From positions 2,790,001 to 2,854,000 of the forward strand of contig NW_027331831.1 in the NCBI RefSeq assembly GCF_033568475.1: a stretch of DNA of 64,000 bases. Reading direction: 5' to 3'. Of this stretch, positions 1 through 11,497 are shown one piece after another. A model generated the notes under the pieces. The model saw only the letters and a program-made list of their open reading frames with translations, did not search any database and was not told the origin of the DNA. The translations under genes were made by a program, and so were the position numbers. The stretch's first letter is position 1; each line of letters opens with the position of its first letter. This DNA is from Henckelia pumila. Lineage: Eukaryota; Streptophyta; Magnoliopsida; Lamiales; Gesneriaceae.

Positions 1-1770
1 CTTCTGAGACCATCCCCCTTCACATTTGATGACAACGCTGAGTCGATCAGGATCCGTGTTACTATTCGAGATTACAGTGAATGGATGCCACTGGAGCTTA
101 GATACACTCTTAACATTGATGAACATAATGCTTGATGCCTTATAACTCAATCCTGGTATTGAATGGAAAATAAGAAAATGGACAATAAAGTTTCGCTGTC
201 AGGTAATCCAAAAGCATTATATCTCTGTACAGAGAGGTGAATACTGAATTATAACTCACTTGGATCCTTGGAAAAGTTCAGTTCCATGGCTTGGCAAGTT
301 AATACACGAGCAGAAACCAGACGAACTCTTTGCTGAGATTGTAAGAATCTCAGATACCGATCAATCAAGAAGAGGTAGAAACCGGGTAACATTATGCAAG
401 AATAAGGAAATCCCACATGTAAAACGAAGAAAACAACAAAAGCAATGTACAGATGATGTGTATAGAAGAAGAGTTCAAATATTTTCCTCCTAACAAGAGT
501 TAGGCTTGTAATCCACATTATTAATCCAGAGACCAGAGCTACTGCACCAGCCAGGTTAGAAATCCCTATTTTATTCCATTTGATTATCTGAAAAAAGATC
601 AAGAATCTGTTATTTTAGCAAATCCAACAAAAAATTAGACCGAGAGAGACTCGATCATTAATATATACCTCCGAGATCTGATGCGTTTTAGCCCAAAAGA
701 TAACAAAGCAAAGACCATGTGCAGTGAAAAGGGTTAGTGCAGTATGGCCAAGCCAAATATGATACTTGATTGCGGATTCTGAAGTAAGGCCAAGCAAGCG
801 TAAGATCGATGATCCTCGAGTCACTGGAAAAAAGAGGAAAGCCAAGCATACATTCCCTACAAGGCCTAACAGCAGAGCAGCACTGCGTAGCTTGAGTTCC
901 CACCTGATACAAACTCAAAAAATGGGTATGTATTTTGATATATTTATCCCAAGTAATCGATTACACCAAGCCCATTTAGTAGTCAAATGCTTGGAAAACA
1001 GTAATCTTACACAGATTCGTTCATGGTTGAAGCAGCTTGTCTAGTTATATTCTTAAACATGTCATGTACATAGGCTGAAAATGACCATATCAAGAGAGCA
1101 AGGAACATTAATAGAAATGATAATTCTGCCAAAGATACGATTCCAAGAGGGCCTCTCATGAGTACTGGTCGATTCCAAGAGACGAAATGTGCAGTTTTTT
1201 TAACTCTATCAAGGAACAAAAAAATTGCAATTGGTACAATATCCCTTCCATTGAATTCCTGAATAAAACCTTTAAACGAAATTATGTCATAAGAGAGTAT
1301 TCACATACCTAGTGTCTGTATCATCAACATACTTCCCCAAATAGAGATGTAAACATCCCAACGTAGCGATAAGAAGGATCGGAAATGAATATATAAGAAA
1401 ATTTGCACCTAATGTGATCAAAGGATGAGTGAAGTTAGTACAAGACAAGTTTCAGAACCAAGTTTCTAACCAGCTACAACATGCAACTATATATCGATCA
1501 CCTGTACTAACTCCAACAAACTCCAAAAATTTATTACGAAACATTCTACTGTCATAACACACTACATGAAATCAAACCTTGTTGCCCAAAATAAGTCGAA
1601 GCAGTAGCAGAATGAATACGAGGCAACCAATGTAGCCAAAATATATTTGTAGGCATCATAATCCATATCATCATGTACCCAAGAAAAATGACCAAAACAA
1701 GAAGCTTTATTGCAAGTTGGACATTCTTGATTAGTTCATTAATCTTCCCTTCTGTTTTAACCAAATCCAT
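1..1770 (-). CDS. FRO: Ferric reduction oxidase (FRO family), 5' part; 3' end beyond window
   Basis: Plasma-membrane type NADPH-dependent ferric-chelate reductase, which reduces Fe(III) for uptake. Exons read on the minus strand: 1578-1770, about 1305-1408, 1011-1258, 669-903, 260-587 and 1-152 (continues left). The start MDLVKTEGK fits the short FRO N-terminus. Visible: first membrane segment with WIMMPTNIFWLHWLP, then RPVLMRGPLGIVS. The ferric-reductase core follows, with haem-type histidines in YHIWLGH, TAHG, FFYTHHLYIAF and LHVG, then KLQWHPFTV, the start of the FAD-binding domain. The FAD/NADPH C-terminal half is outside the window. The exon 2 donor is uncertain: the consensus-looking GTATGT at 1308 breaks the frame, while GTGAAT at 1304 keeps it. 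The family is sure; the paralogue (FRO2/4/5-like) is not. Confidence 0.93.
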
Positions 1771-4251
1771 GTATGTCTCCGTATTTTTCTTCTTTTCGTA
1801 AAAGGGCCCCTTCTTTTTCTTGCAGAAACTATGTACCAAGAGGAGTTTTTAGATACATGAAAAAATATTAGTGTAGATGAGTACAAAAGAAAAGCCACAA
1901 TGTTTTAACATATGGGTTGAATGAAAAAGGACCAAGTTTCCAACTTTTAGCTAACATACTTGTGCTTTAATTTTGTTTAAGATTGAGGAAGTTAAATAAC
2001 CAAAAATAAAAATAAAAATAAAAATAAAAATGTGCTCCTTTGTGTCATTTAGTGTAATGACGTAAATGCCCATTTCATTCAATACTTAAAAATCCCCATC
2101 TTGCAAATCATCAAATAATTTTATGTTAAATTATTTTTTAAAAAGATTTACAACACACACATATATATACATTTGCGTTTACTTAGTTTGATTAGAGTTG
2201 AATTGATTAATTATCTTACTCTATCAAGTGTTTATTAGAAATTTTACCAATCATAATAAATAAATACATGAGCTCATTATAAATATTATTAAGTAATGAT
2301 TTTTAATCTCTTTTAATTGGTGTGATTATTTATCCATCTATCTAATTTAACTCAAGCTATCATAATTACCCTTTTCACCTATCATTTATAAAAGCATATT
2401 TATAATTTACATTAACATTTAGCCACATTAAAATATTTATATTTATAATTCTTGAAGTATGAAAAAAAATATTCACATGAAATTTTTTATAAAAATTAGA
2501 AGAAAATAAAACAATAATTATTTCTAACTAAAAATGTATGATCTTATATCACGATATAGTTTATCTATACAATCCAATCATTTAAACTAAACAAGCTAAG
2601 TTAAAATGTTAAAAATTCAATATGTAAAGATTTCTAAACAATCTCTCCAAAATCAACACGAAAACAGTTTTCATCATTTATACTATTATATAAAATTTGA
2701 GAGTATTAGAAAAACTATTTTTTAGTGTGGCATGAACAAACCAAAATTTCTTTCCTATTTTGTCCTTCTCTGATGTAAATTTATACAAAACTTTCACACT
2801 AAAAAAAAACTCAACCACCTTTAAAAAAAAATTATGTATATATATTATGTTGCACATGCAACGCGTGTGCTGCGTCACCAGTTATGGATAATACGACATA
2901 TATAACTAAAGATTTCTACCCTTCTTCTTATTTAAGTAAATATTAAATTTTATTTTTTTGTTGGAAGAAATAGGCCGCACTATTTGAATGCGTGATCATC
3001 TTGCTCTTGTAGGATGGCCACACTACTCATCAATAGTCCCTTTGTATTTATTAAACTGAAATATGGTAATTTTATTGTATTAGATTGAGTTATAAATATA
3101 ATAGGGCAGCCAACCCTGGCTAGCAAAGTAAATAAATGCAGATAAATATTTTCCGGTTGATGAGATGCTATATTAATTAAAGATATTAATTTAATTCTGT
3201 TTTAGGCCAAGATGAGGAGATGCAGGCTTTTTTCCCCCCTATTATTTATTTTGAAGGTACTTTTCCATTTTTTAAAGAAAAAATAATAGTTTGTTATTTT
3301 TATTATCATATTATATTATATAATTTAATATATTATATTTTAAAATTATAACCATCCAAATTATGGTTAAAATGATGAATAATGCTAAATGTACAACCAA
3401 TATATCGTACAACGATATTTACAACAATTATATATGAAGATTTTATATTCAATTTATCATAAAATTTGATAAATAAAATTTTGTATCGAATTTTTATTGT
3501 GAAATAATTATGTACAGTTTTCGTTGTACGTATAGCATTACTCTAAACTGATTCTACCATTAAGATGAATTGTTTTACAAACCAAATATTACTCTCCATC
3601 ACCCTTCATACACATCAAAAGCAAGTGAACATAATATTTACTCCCTAGGCTTCATTCTTTATTCTGTTATTTTGAGAGCCTGTGACTTAGCTCTGACGGC
3701 CTCTTTTGCGAGAGTTATGTGTTAGATTTTACCATAGTCTAGGAACACCAAGCTGCAAATAAATGCACATTGTAGTAAAGCTTCATGAATGGAGCCATAG
3801 TTTCAGGGTTCAATGCAATCAGAGCCATAGGCACACGATAAATAGCACGCAAGCCAGTTCAATCTTGATTACTGGGTAGTGTGGTGGTTTTGAAGTATTA
3901 AGTATACAATACTTCTTTGTGAGAAATATGCTTGTTTAGTGGAATTTGCGTTCAACACCAGAATAAGGAAATATAATATGTTGTACTGATATCCTCGGTG
4001 ACGCTCCCAATTGCAACAACGAGGTTCAAGAAAACTGAAGTGCAACAATTCAAAAGAGAAGTTTACAACGAGGTAATATATCCAGAAGTGTAGGGGAGAA
4101 CTGAGCATTTATGCTCCTTCAATCATATGTTACGATGTCAACATATTCTACTAACGCAAATTTGTGCACACAGGTAGAAACAGCATACCCCATTGTCTTT
4201 CAAATTTTACTGACATAAAACCTCTACGAGGGAAAGGTGTTCTCACAACCA
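1771..4251. other. Intergenic: FRO upstream region and RBM18 3' flank
   Basis: AT-rich spacer with no convincing coding sequence. The right part (about 3750-4251) is probably the 3' UTR of the RBM18-like gene. It holds a short AAAAT run near 2005-2030 and the MITE listed at 3379-3542. A short ORF at 2678-2878 has low-complexity composition and no family resemblance. Confidence 0.6.
3379..3542. mobile_element. MITE, AATAATGCTA terminal family
   Basis: About 165 bp non-coding element with inverted ends. The left end reads AATAATGCTAAATGTACAAC and the right end, reverse-complemented, reads GTAATGCTATACGTACAAC. A related element with the same type of ends lies at 9745-9909. No clear target-site duplication was assigned. 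Confidence 0.6.
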
Positions 4252-5171
4252 TCAGTGCCCTGATATGTCAGTTTGCTTCTGTTTTTTCGAGCATTTATCA
4301 CCTTCTTGCTCCATGGCCTTTAGCTTATTCTTTATTGCAACAATTCTAGCACATCGATTTATTTGTCCTGAATAACCAACAGGAGTGCTAGATGCACTTC
4401 CTTCACCACTATTTTTTAGCGAACTCGCTTGTCCTTCCAATGGGTATTTCTCACTAGCAAGACGAACGACCAAGGGGCGGCCACATGCCATCCTGCCGTG
4501 CATCTTCTCCTTGGCCAGTTTAGCTTCCTGCATTCTCACTTTAAAAGCAGGATTCAGGAATTGCATCAAGTGAGGACTCTATAAATGAGCAACTTACCTC
4601 TATAGAACTGAACTGAATGAAAGCATATCCACGTGGTTCTCCACGTTTCGGACCACGGGTATGCCACAGGAAGTCCTCGGAGATTATCTTTCCAAAGGGG
4701 GAAAACATTTTAATCAGAGCAGCCCTACAAGGAATTGACATATAGTAGTTTTACTCAGGGGCCTACAATTCTTCATAGAAAATGTTGGATACCAAAGAAT
4801 GTTGCACTTACTCTGTGATCCTCAAATCAAGGTTCCCGACATATAATCTACATTCCAACTTTTCGTCGTTGAAATTGTTGGACTCCTGCCAATTATTGTG
4901 AAAAGTCAAGTTAGTGACTCGCTGATAGAACATGCAACCACCCACCAGCTTAAAACTTACTTCCTGATTGATATTTCATTCAGATTTGCAAAACTTTAAT
5001 TCTTACGCTGCAAACTTGAAATTTTACGCAGAACCGAGTTTCCCATCCTTTGATTGATGGGAAATATACATAAAAGCAAGTGATGCTAACAAACATCAAA
5101 TCCACTCACTAAACGTTGTTTAACATATAAATTTCACTGGATTAAATAGAGGCTTGTAGAAGAGATACCAT
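4252..5171 (-). CDS. RBM18: RBM18-like single-RRM RNA-binding protein
   Basis: Probable RNA-binding protein of 159 residues, the plant counterpart of animal RBM18, presumably nuclear; its RNA targets are unknown. Exons on the minus strand: 5169-5171 (only the ATG), 4812-4885, 4598-4724, 4252-4527; total 480 nt, in frame throughout. One RRM: RNP2 LYVGNL near residues 15-20 and RNP1-like RGYAFIQF near 58-65, then GRPLVVRLASEK closing the fold. A charged tail with NKLKAMEQE follows. The start codon is the last three bases of a 43 nt exon (5169-5211), so the first coding intron directly follows ATG. A further leader intron (5212 to about 5823) is likely, from an acceptor at 5212 and a possible donor near 5823. 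Family confidence is high; the first-exon model is inferred from splice sites and the resulting MESNNFNDEK start. Confidence 0.9.
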
Positions 5172-5823
5172 AATATAGCCTTAGTCGTCGTCAATCCTTT
5201 TGCAAGTCAATCTGCAAGCAGAAACTAATTCCGATATTACAAAATGAAGTCAAGGACACTTGAATGCGCATTTAAACTCAGGAGATCCAAATGCATCATT
5301 TCAAAGACCAAAGAAGCATTCTTCCACGACATATCATCCAAATCAAAGAAAATGGCAATACTGGAGAAGGTAATTCCACCAAAACAAAAGACAACAGATC
5401 AATAGTCGACGTACTCGGGAATTTAATGATAAAAAAAATGGTCAAGAAAATCAAATGTTCACCAAACCAAAAGCACGTATTCTTTCTATATCAGCTCTGC
5501 TAGGAATTTCAATTTCCAGAGACTTCAAGCTCTATATCAGCTCTGCTATGAATTTCAAATTTGATTAACCCCAATAATTGAGTATTTGGTGGATTTGAAA
5601 TGCTTTGGCTTCGTTAAATTTAAAAAGGGGGAAAAAGGAAAAAAAAAAAGAAAAAGAAAAGAGCTTTGTATCATAACACAACATGAAGAATATAATCTCC
5701 AGAAAGAAAAAAGCAACTAATAACATACAAATTACGATTAACCAAACCCTAGTCTTAAAAACCTTCAAAATAATTGATTCCACAAAAAATAATTAAAAAA
5801 CCGAGTAGGATCAGATTAATAAC

Positions 5824-6128
5824 CTCAAGATTGAGAATCCAAAGGGAGAATTTGATTCATCGTGCTCGTCGAATTGATTATGTTCGCGTTTGCAAGCTAA
5901 ATGAAACTGATTGGGCCATTAAAAGCCGAAAAGTCTTAATAAAGCCCAATGTTACATCCAAATGGTCCACCTCTCAGCCCGTAGTGAAATGGGCCTAACC
6001 CATATAACAACCGACAGGGTTTGACTACGATCTGGTTCCGCATCGAGCCCAGTTCTGCACACCGTCTGAACCCAAGAAATCGATCGAGTCATTTACAACA
6101 CGAACCACCTCCAAAGAGTCAGAATAAG
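5824..6128. other. RBM18 upstream and leader region, no coding seen
   Basis: Likely contains the transcription start and 5' leader exon of the RBM18-like gene (leader near 5824-5880). A 74-codon plus-strand ORF crosses it but has no recognisable similarity. Confidence 0.45.
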
Positions 6129-6175
6129 TCAATGGGTCTCTGACTCATGTGGAATGGGATCGGGGTCAACCCTTT
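6129..6175 (+). mobile_element. SINE 3'-end fragment
   Basis: Matches the 3' end of the SINE at 33717-33983 (ctctgactcatgtggaatgg and the following ggggtcaac). It is followed by an A-run at 6176-6191 rather than the usual T-run. Only the last about 45 bp of the element is present. Confidence 0.6.
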
Positions 6176-6272
6176 AAAAAAAAAAAAAAAAGCCCAACGA
6201 TTAAAAAAATCACAACTTATGCACAGTTTCAAACCATAAATCAAGTCCTCAAATTCTCCCCTAGCCATCGAG

Positions 6273-6506
6273 CTAGGATTCCGCCAGATTTACCTCGCAA
6301 TCACGAATCACAGCCCCAATCGAGTGGTATCCTTTACTATAATCCAAGCTCGCATCTACATCCACTCGGAACTGTCCGGGTGAAGGAGCCACCCAACAAA
6401 CACCCGATTCTATAATAGAATTCTCAACAAAATATTCCGCTCTACTATTCACGCATATAAATTCTCTGATCATGGCATGCACCCAGGCCACATTCACAGG
6501 ATCCAA
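6273..6506 (-). pseudogene. LINE-type RNase H domain fragment
   Basis: A 77-codon minus-strand reading frame contains CWVAPSPGQFRVDVDASLDYSKGYHSIGAVIRD. This is the start of an RVT_3-type RNase H domain (W.AP..G..K.N.DA...G..G.G.V.RD) as found in plant non-LTR retrotransposons and their domesticated relatives. Only the first strands of the fold are present, with the first catalytic aspartate in VDVDAS. No reverse transcriptase lies nearby. A 5'-truncated SINE sits directly on its upstream side. Reads as a degraded LINE remnant. Confidence 0.6.
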
Positions 6507-6523
6507 TAAACACGCACAAGAAG

Positions 6524-6718
6524 TGGGAAGAGATGGATCATCGTGTGGAGCATATTTTTTGCTGAAATTTTGTGGGGTATGCTCTGGAGGTTGATAATGA
6601 TGCTTATTTCTTCAGGTCCTGCCGTTCGTGCACATTTCTCGATTTAACCTCCGCATGAGCCAATCGGTCTCTAACTTATGTGAAATAAAGTTCTTTTCGG
6701 GGTCAACCTTTTTTTCTG
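6524..6718 (+). mobile_element. 5'-truncated SINE with target-site duplication
   Basis: Second copy of the SINE family seen whole at 33717-33983. It shares the gtgtggagcatat, gtatgctctgg, gtgcacat and cctccgcatgagccaat blocks and the terminal ggggtcaac plus T-run. It is flanked by near-identical repeats ATAAACACGCACAAGAAG (6506-6523) and ATAAACACGCAAAGAAG (6719-6735). The tRNA-like head is mostly missing, including most of box B. Confidence 0.82.
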
Positions 6719-6735
6719 ATAAACACGCAAAGAAG

Positions 6736-7413
6736 CATCATGGTTCATTTTGCATACTTCACACCGCTCAAGACAACGCACAAAAAGTACTTAATATTAT
6801 GCAAGGGTTAAACACCATAAATTTTTAATGTGAATAAAAAAGTACTTTTTAAAATAATAAATTTTTATTTTATTGATGAATTAATATCTCTTTGAAATTA
6901 ATAAAATTTCAGCGTTCCAACATTATTAATTTATAAAAGTTTACTGTGTTTGTAAAACAAAGGTTTATAAAAGTTTACTGTATTGGTAAGATCAAGGTTC
7001 AAGTTTTGTTTCGAAGATAAACAAAACCGCAGTTCCTCTCATAAGTCTATCGTTAGTTTATTGACAATTTGACATCCATATTTCTTTTTTTTTTTTTTTT
7101 TTGTTTTCTTTTTGGTTTTTAGGATCATATTTCTTCTCTATGACATGCTGCAACTTAAATAAATAAAATCTTCTAAATGATGGAAAATTGTCCTGAATTT
7201 TTTTTATAAATAAATAAAACTGAGCAAAATTTTCAAATAACAAAAATCAAACAGAAAGAACTCGAAAGTCAAAGTTTCAAATGTCACAATACAAACAAAA
7301 ACACACGCTAATTCAACTCAGAGATGTAATTTATGTACAGCATATCGTTCAAAATAATAAAAATAGTAGCAAGGCCCACAAATTGACCACACAGCAAAAA
7401 GATCTATACCCTT
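6736..7413. other. Intergenic and 3' flank of the coiled-coil gene
   Basis: AT-rich, with a T-run at 7081-7101. The right half is probably 3' UTR of the gene starting at 8034. No coding signal seen. Confidence 0.5.
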
Positions 7414-8034
7414 TTACCCTCTTAAAATATGGTTGAAGACATAGGCATGATCATCAGCTATTTTAAGCGATGAAACAGCTTGAGCAGCAACATGATCAGC
7501 AGATAAATCAGCAGAGCACAAATCATCTTCTTCATAGCATAGAGAGTAGAAATACTTTTCCCGAGGATCGGTCGCCCACGTAGAATTTCCCCATTGACTT
7601 TGCATTTGCCCATATATAAGAGCATCAGAAGCACGCCCCATGCTTTCAAATGAATAATTCGATTGGTTTTGGTAAGGAAACAGCCCCTGTCTTCTCCCAA
7701 AAATGACATCAATTTGTTGAGCATGATCCCACGAGGACAGACCCTCGTCGTTGTTCTGCACAACATTGCCTGAATCTTCAGGGTCTTCTCCAAGTAGGAC
7801 ATGAAGTGCAACTGCCTCAGCTATGGCGGCACCTTCTTCATCGAGCCGCTCCTGTTCTTCTTTCTTTTTCTGCTTCTTCTTCTCCAGTTCGGAACGGATG
7901 GCTGCAGAAGTAGCCAGAGCCTTCTCTAAGCGCCTCCTCTTCTTCTCGGCCTGTTTAAGGCGATCTAATTCTCCCTTCACCTGCTTCTTCTTGGCTTTCC
8001 TAACACTAGCTGTCACTTTAGCACAATCCATCAT
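7414..8034 (-). CDS. Conserved plant protein of unknown function, basic coiled coil
   Basis: Intronless 206-residue ORF; ATG at 8034 (a second Met follows at once). Residues about 8-65 are a highly charged Lys/Arg/Glu-rich helix (VRKAKKKQVKGELDRLKQAE then LEKKKQKKKEEQERLDEEG) likely to form a coiled coil with nuclear-localisation-like basic runs. Then comes an Ala-rich helix (AAIAEAVALHVLLGED) and an acidic, Asn/Ser/Tyr-rich C-terminal half without a recognisable domain. I know no assigned function. Composition is typical of real plant coding sequence, and the long open frame is not explained by an overlapping gene. A 5' leader intron is possible: a donor-like ACAG|GT lies at 9392-9393, and the G-box at 9626 would then be promoter-proximal. 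Confidence 0.8.
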   Translation of the reverse strand: MMDCAKVTASVRKAKKKQVKGELDRLKQAEKKRRRLEKALATSAAIRSELEKKKQKKKEEQERLDEEGAAIAEAVALHVLLGEDPEDSGNVVQNNDEGLSSWDHAQQIDVIFGRRQGLFPYQNQSNYSFESMGRASDALIYGQMQSQWGNSTWATDPREKYFYSLCYEEDDLCSADLSADHVAAQAVSSLKIADDHAYVFNHILRG

Positions 8035-9640
8035 GCCCAGTCACGCCTCAACTATAAAACTATACCTCGTACCTCTCTCTCTTAAATTACCCTTGTAATT
8101 TTTCGAGAAACCTTCCCTCAGCAGTAAGCATTATCTACCTATATGTTTCCGTTTCCTTTTGAACCTTGCTATTAAATACTTAATGATGGAAAATAAATAT
8201 TAAAATTGGAAACTACAGAAATTATTTAGATAGATCAAAGTTACACCTCCTACACCCACTCTGGTCTAAAGGAGTACCTCATTTTACGCACGCTACACTC
8301 CCAAAACGAAATAACTGGACATAGGAGAATAGAAAACATATGTGAACTTAATATGCCGTCCCTTTTCATTTTTCCCAATTTCCCACAACCTGTGCCACCC
8401 ATATCACAGTCACAATATAAAAAAGGATGATTTGATTGATTTTAAGTTAACCGTTTCTCTCTATTTCGAATAACTCACATGGCCTTCCTCCTGCATAAAG
8501 ATCCATGAATCATTAGATAGCACTTTAGATCTGAATAAATACAAAGCAAAATTCAATTGAGAAATCACAACAGCGTGCTGACATGAAAAAACGACAAAGA
8601 TAAAATAACAATAATACTACGAATAGTAACGACAATCCAAAAAATCAACACGATCATACATAATAAGTAGGTAAGCGACAAGTAAAACAATTAATATGTA
8701 ATGCACACATCACTTGGCCTTTACCAGAGCACCAATTGAAAACCGCCCACAACAAAAATGCTTCTATAACCCATTCAAGATCTGATCAACACTAGCCACC
8801 TCAAATATCAAATCCTTGATAAAGTACCCAACGGAGACACCCTAATTAACAAGCAGTCCTCCTAACCGGTTCTTTCCATCTTAAGTGTAAATTAAATAGA
8901 ATTCAAGTATCACTAGACTAGAACAATTACAAACTCTTTAATTTTTTTCCCTTGATACTAAACAACCAAATTTTAAAGTTATCAAGTACACAGCATAAAC
9001 TTGAACAAAACCAGGTAACTGATTCAGTAACATTCGTGCCTTATGACAGCTGTTGGTTTCATCATAACAAGCATCCTAGAGTAGTTAATCTATCCTCGAT
9101 TTCGGATCACCCCATAAATGTTATAATTAGGGTATCCAAACAACTAAACAATTCAACAAAACCTTCTCTACTTAAGAACCTAGATTAAATGAAAACCCAA
9201 ATCAAAATAACACTTGCACGACAAAAACCCACAATCACTCGCACGATTCGCCAGACCCAGAAGCCAAAATCTAAATTCGAAAGAAAATCAATCATTCATA
9301 TGCAGTGTTTTACATCAGATAAAAAAAACCCACGCAGAGAACTGCAAAATGATAGAATAAATCAGTAATTAATAATGAAAACCAAGCAAAACCTGTAACG
9401 ATCAAGGAGAGAAAAGAAGGCCCCTCGACAAAATGTAACTAAGAACAAAAAAAAGATCAACTTTAAGGAGGAAAAAGGGAGAAAACAGTGAATGGGGTGA
9501 AGAAAAATGTATGGATCTGTGAGAAGTGAAAGAGGGATAAAATAACCGATCGCATGAGATTGCTTGCCGGTGGGAGAGTCGGAACTGAATAGAACAAGGT
9601 TAAAATTGGAAATTAGAGCCTCATGGACACGTGTCACATT
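8035..9640. other. Probable 5' leader/intron region of the coiled-coil gene
   Basis: No conserved coding sequence on either strand. A pyrimidine-rich stretch read on the minus strand near 9400-9600 looks like a leader exon, ending at a possible donor at 9392. Assignment is inference from sequence character only. Confidence 0.35.
9626..9635. promoter_or_regulatory. G-box / ABRE-like palindrome
   Basis: Perfect 10-bp palindrome GACACGTGTC with an ACGT core, of the type bound by plant bZIP and bHLH factors. It lies upstream of the proposed leader of the 7414-8034 gene, 1.6 kb from its ATG. Functional role not shown. Confidence 0.4.
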
Positions 9641-9744
9641 ATTAGTAGTCTGTCATACTTGCGGGATTTCTCAAGGTTGCATGTAATAACAATAAAAATA
9701 ACTTTATGTATAATTGTATTAAGCTAAGTTGTTGTATTTCGTTA

Positions 9745-9909
9745 GGAATAATGCTAAAGATTATCGGTATTTTTAATAATTATGTTGTGATATTTTGTTA
9801 TTATTTTATGGGATTTTAATATTATATCGTGAGTTTTTATATTAATCTATTGAATTTTGTTTGGTGTAAAAAGTGTTCTATAAATTTCGTTGCACATGTA
9901 ACATTACTC
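9745..9909. mobile_element. MITE, AATAATGCTA terminal family
   Basis: Begins GGAATAATGCTAAAGATTAT and ends with cacatgtaacattactc. The ends are imperfect inverted repeats related to the element at 3379-3542. Non-coding, AT-rich interior. Confidence 0.5.
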
Positions 9910-10275
9910 ATTTCGTTATTCCTTTCGCCTCACTTGTTTTAATTTGTATATATTTTTATATATATAAAAAAAAAGTGTTTTGGAAAGATAAAATTTATAA
10001 AGTAATTTTCTATTTTGCTCTTATTTAGTAAAAATTTTAATAAGATAAAAAATATTTAGAATATTTTAATAAGATAAAAAAAATTTATACACGTAGTTAA
10101 TGATATTGATTTAATATGAGTAAATTAGTAAAAGAGTATGGAAGCTAACACGTTATATGGAAAATTGGACTATATAATCGAGACAGATGAAAAAAGTATA
10201 ATCTAAATAAGCAGGACGAATGAAGTATCATTTATTAGTACACATTGACGAATAACAGTTGTGAATTGTAATGAG

Positions 10276-10515
10276 TATTTTTTAAAAAAATATTATATAT
10301 TTATCAAAATAATGGAATCAAATGAGATCCTTTAAAATATACAATTTAAATGATTTTTTTAAAAAAATTATGTATTTATCAAAATAATGGAATCAAATGA
10401 GAGCCTTTAAAATATTCAATTTAAATGATTTTTAAAAAAATATTATATATTTATCAAAATAATGGAATCAAATGAGAGCCTTTAATACATTCAATTTAAA
10501 CGATTTTTTTTAATA
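10276..10515. repeat. 75-bp tandem repeat, three copies
   Basis: The block ttatcaaaataatggaatca begins at 10301, 10376 and 10451, a constant 75-bp period. Copies carry a few substitutions (gagatcc versus gagagcc). A partial fourth unit follows. Confidence 0.85.
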
Positions 10516-11037
10516 CATTCAATTGATCTCATTGTGTATACCTGGTTTCCAATAAAATTTTCATTTTCTATACTTTACAATTTACATCTCTTCAATTTTT
10601 ATAAGATAAATTTAATGGTTATTCTTATGAGAAATTCAATGTAAATTTTTATATTTCTATCATCAAATGAAGGGAAAATTTTAGTTTTTGTTTAAATTAA
10701 ATTCACCACTAAATCAATTTTGATATTGATATATCGACATTAATTCACATGCACGGTCGTTATTTGTTATTTTTTCATTAGAAATCACATATATTGATAA
10801 ATTTTCATCCTTAGTCATTGTTTGGTTTGATGTATTATTAATCTATATATAACTTATCCCAATCAATTTCGCCTTATTTTCGTCATATTATTTATCTATT
10901 TATTAATTAATAATTTTACATCAATTAAATCAAATAAATTATAATCTATCCATCAAATCAAATAATCTATTAAATATTTTTTCTTATTTATTTTTAATTT
11001 ACATTATATTATTTATCTATGGATTATTAATGTACTA

Positions 11038-11391
11038 TTAGATATCGTTTGGTATCATTGATGTGATGTACGATAGATGAATAAAAATATGATGAGATGT
11101 GGATAAGCAAGACATAGATATGAATAATATGTGGTTTTGTATGTTTTTTATTTTGTAGGATTATTGTGTTTATTCTCTTAATCATCATTGTCAATTTCAC
11201 ACAATTTCACTCATCCTCAACTAATATCATGAGTTAAGAGGTATTTGTCATCAAGCCTACATCTAATGTTATACCGGGTCATGAGATATCATTGGGTTAA
11301 CAAAAAATAAGAAAAATATGAGATGAATAAAAATTTGTGTCTCATCTCACTATCATCTCATGTACCAAACGGTACCTTAGAATTTAGGATA
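11038..11391. mobile_element. MITE-like element with GTTTGGTA inverted ends
   Basis: The left end has gatatcgtttggtatcat. The right end, reverse-complemented, has aaggtaccgtttggtacatg. The interior is non-coding. Such (G)TGTTTGGT ends are common in plant hAT- and PIF/Harbinger-type MITEs; the superfamily is not resolved. Confidence 0.5.
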
Positions 11392-11392
11392 T

Positions 11393-11497
11393 GGAGTTGA
11401 TATTTACACTTTATTTTGTCTTATCAATACTCCACTTCATGTATAAAATATATATATATATATATATAACACAAAATAGAGTGTAAATATCAACTCC
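11393..11497. mobile_element. Small foldback MITE
   Basis: 27-bp terminal inverted repeats with one mismatch: 11393-11419 (starts GGAGTTGATATTTACACT) pairs with 11471-11497. An AT microsatellite fills the centre. It would form a long hairpin. Confidence 0.8.

Noticed and set aside
5774-5998. Plus-strand 74-codon ORF
   Set aside because: Overlaps the likely RBM18 leader and upstream region, with no recognisable domain and no conserved composition.
9362-9637. 91-codon minus-strand ORF starting at the G-box
   Set aside because: Phe/Leu/Ser-rich reading of a pyrimidine-rich stretch; better explained as a leader exon than as protein.
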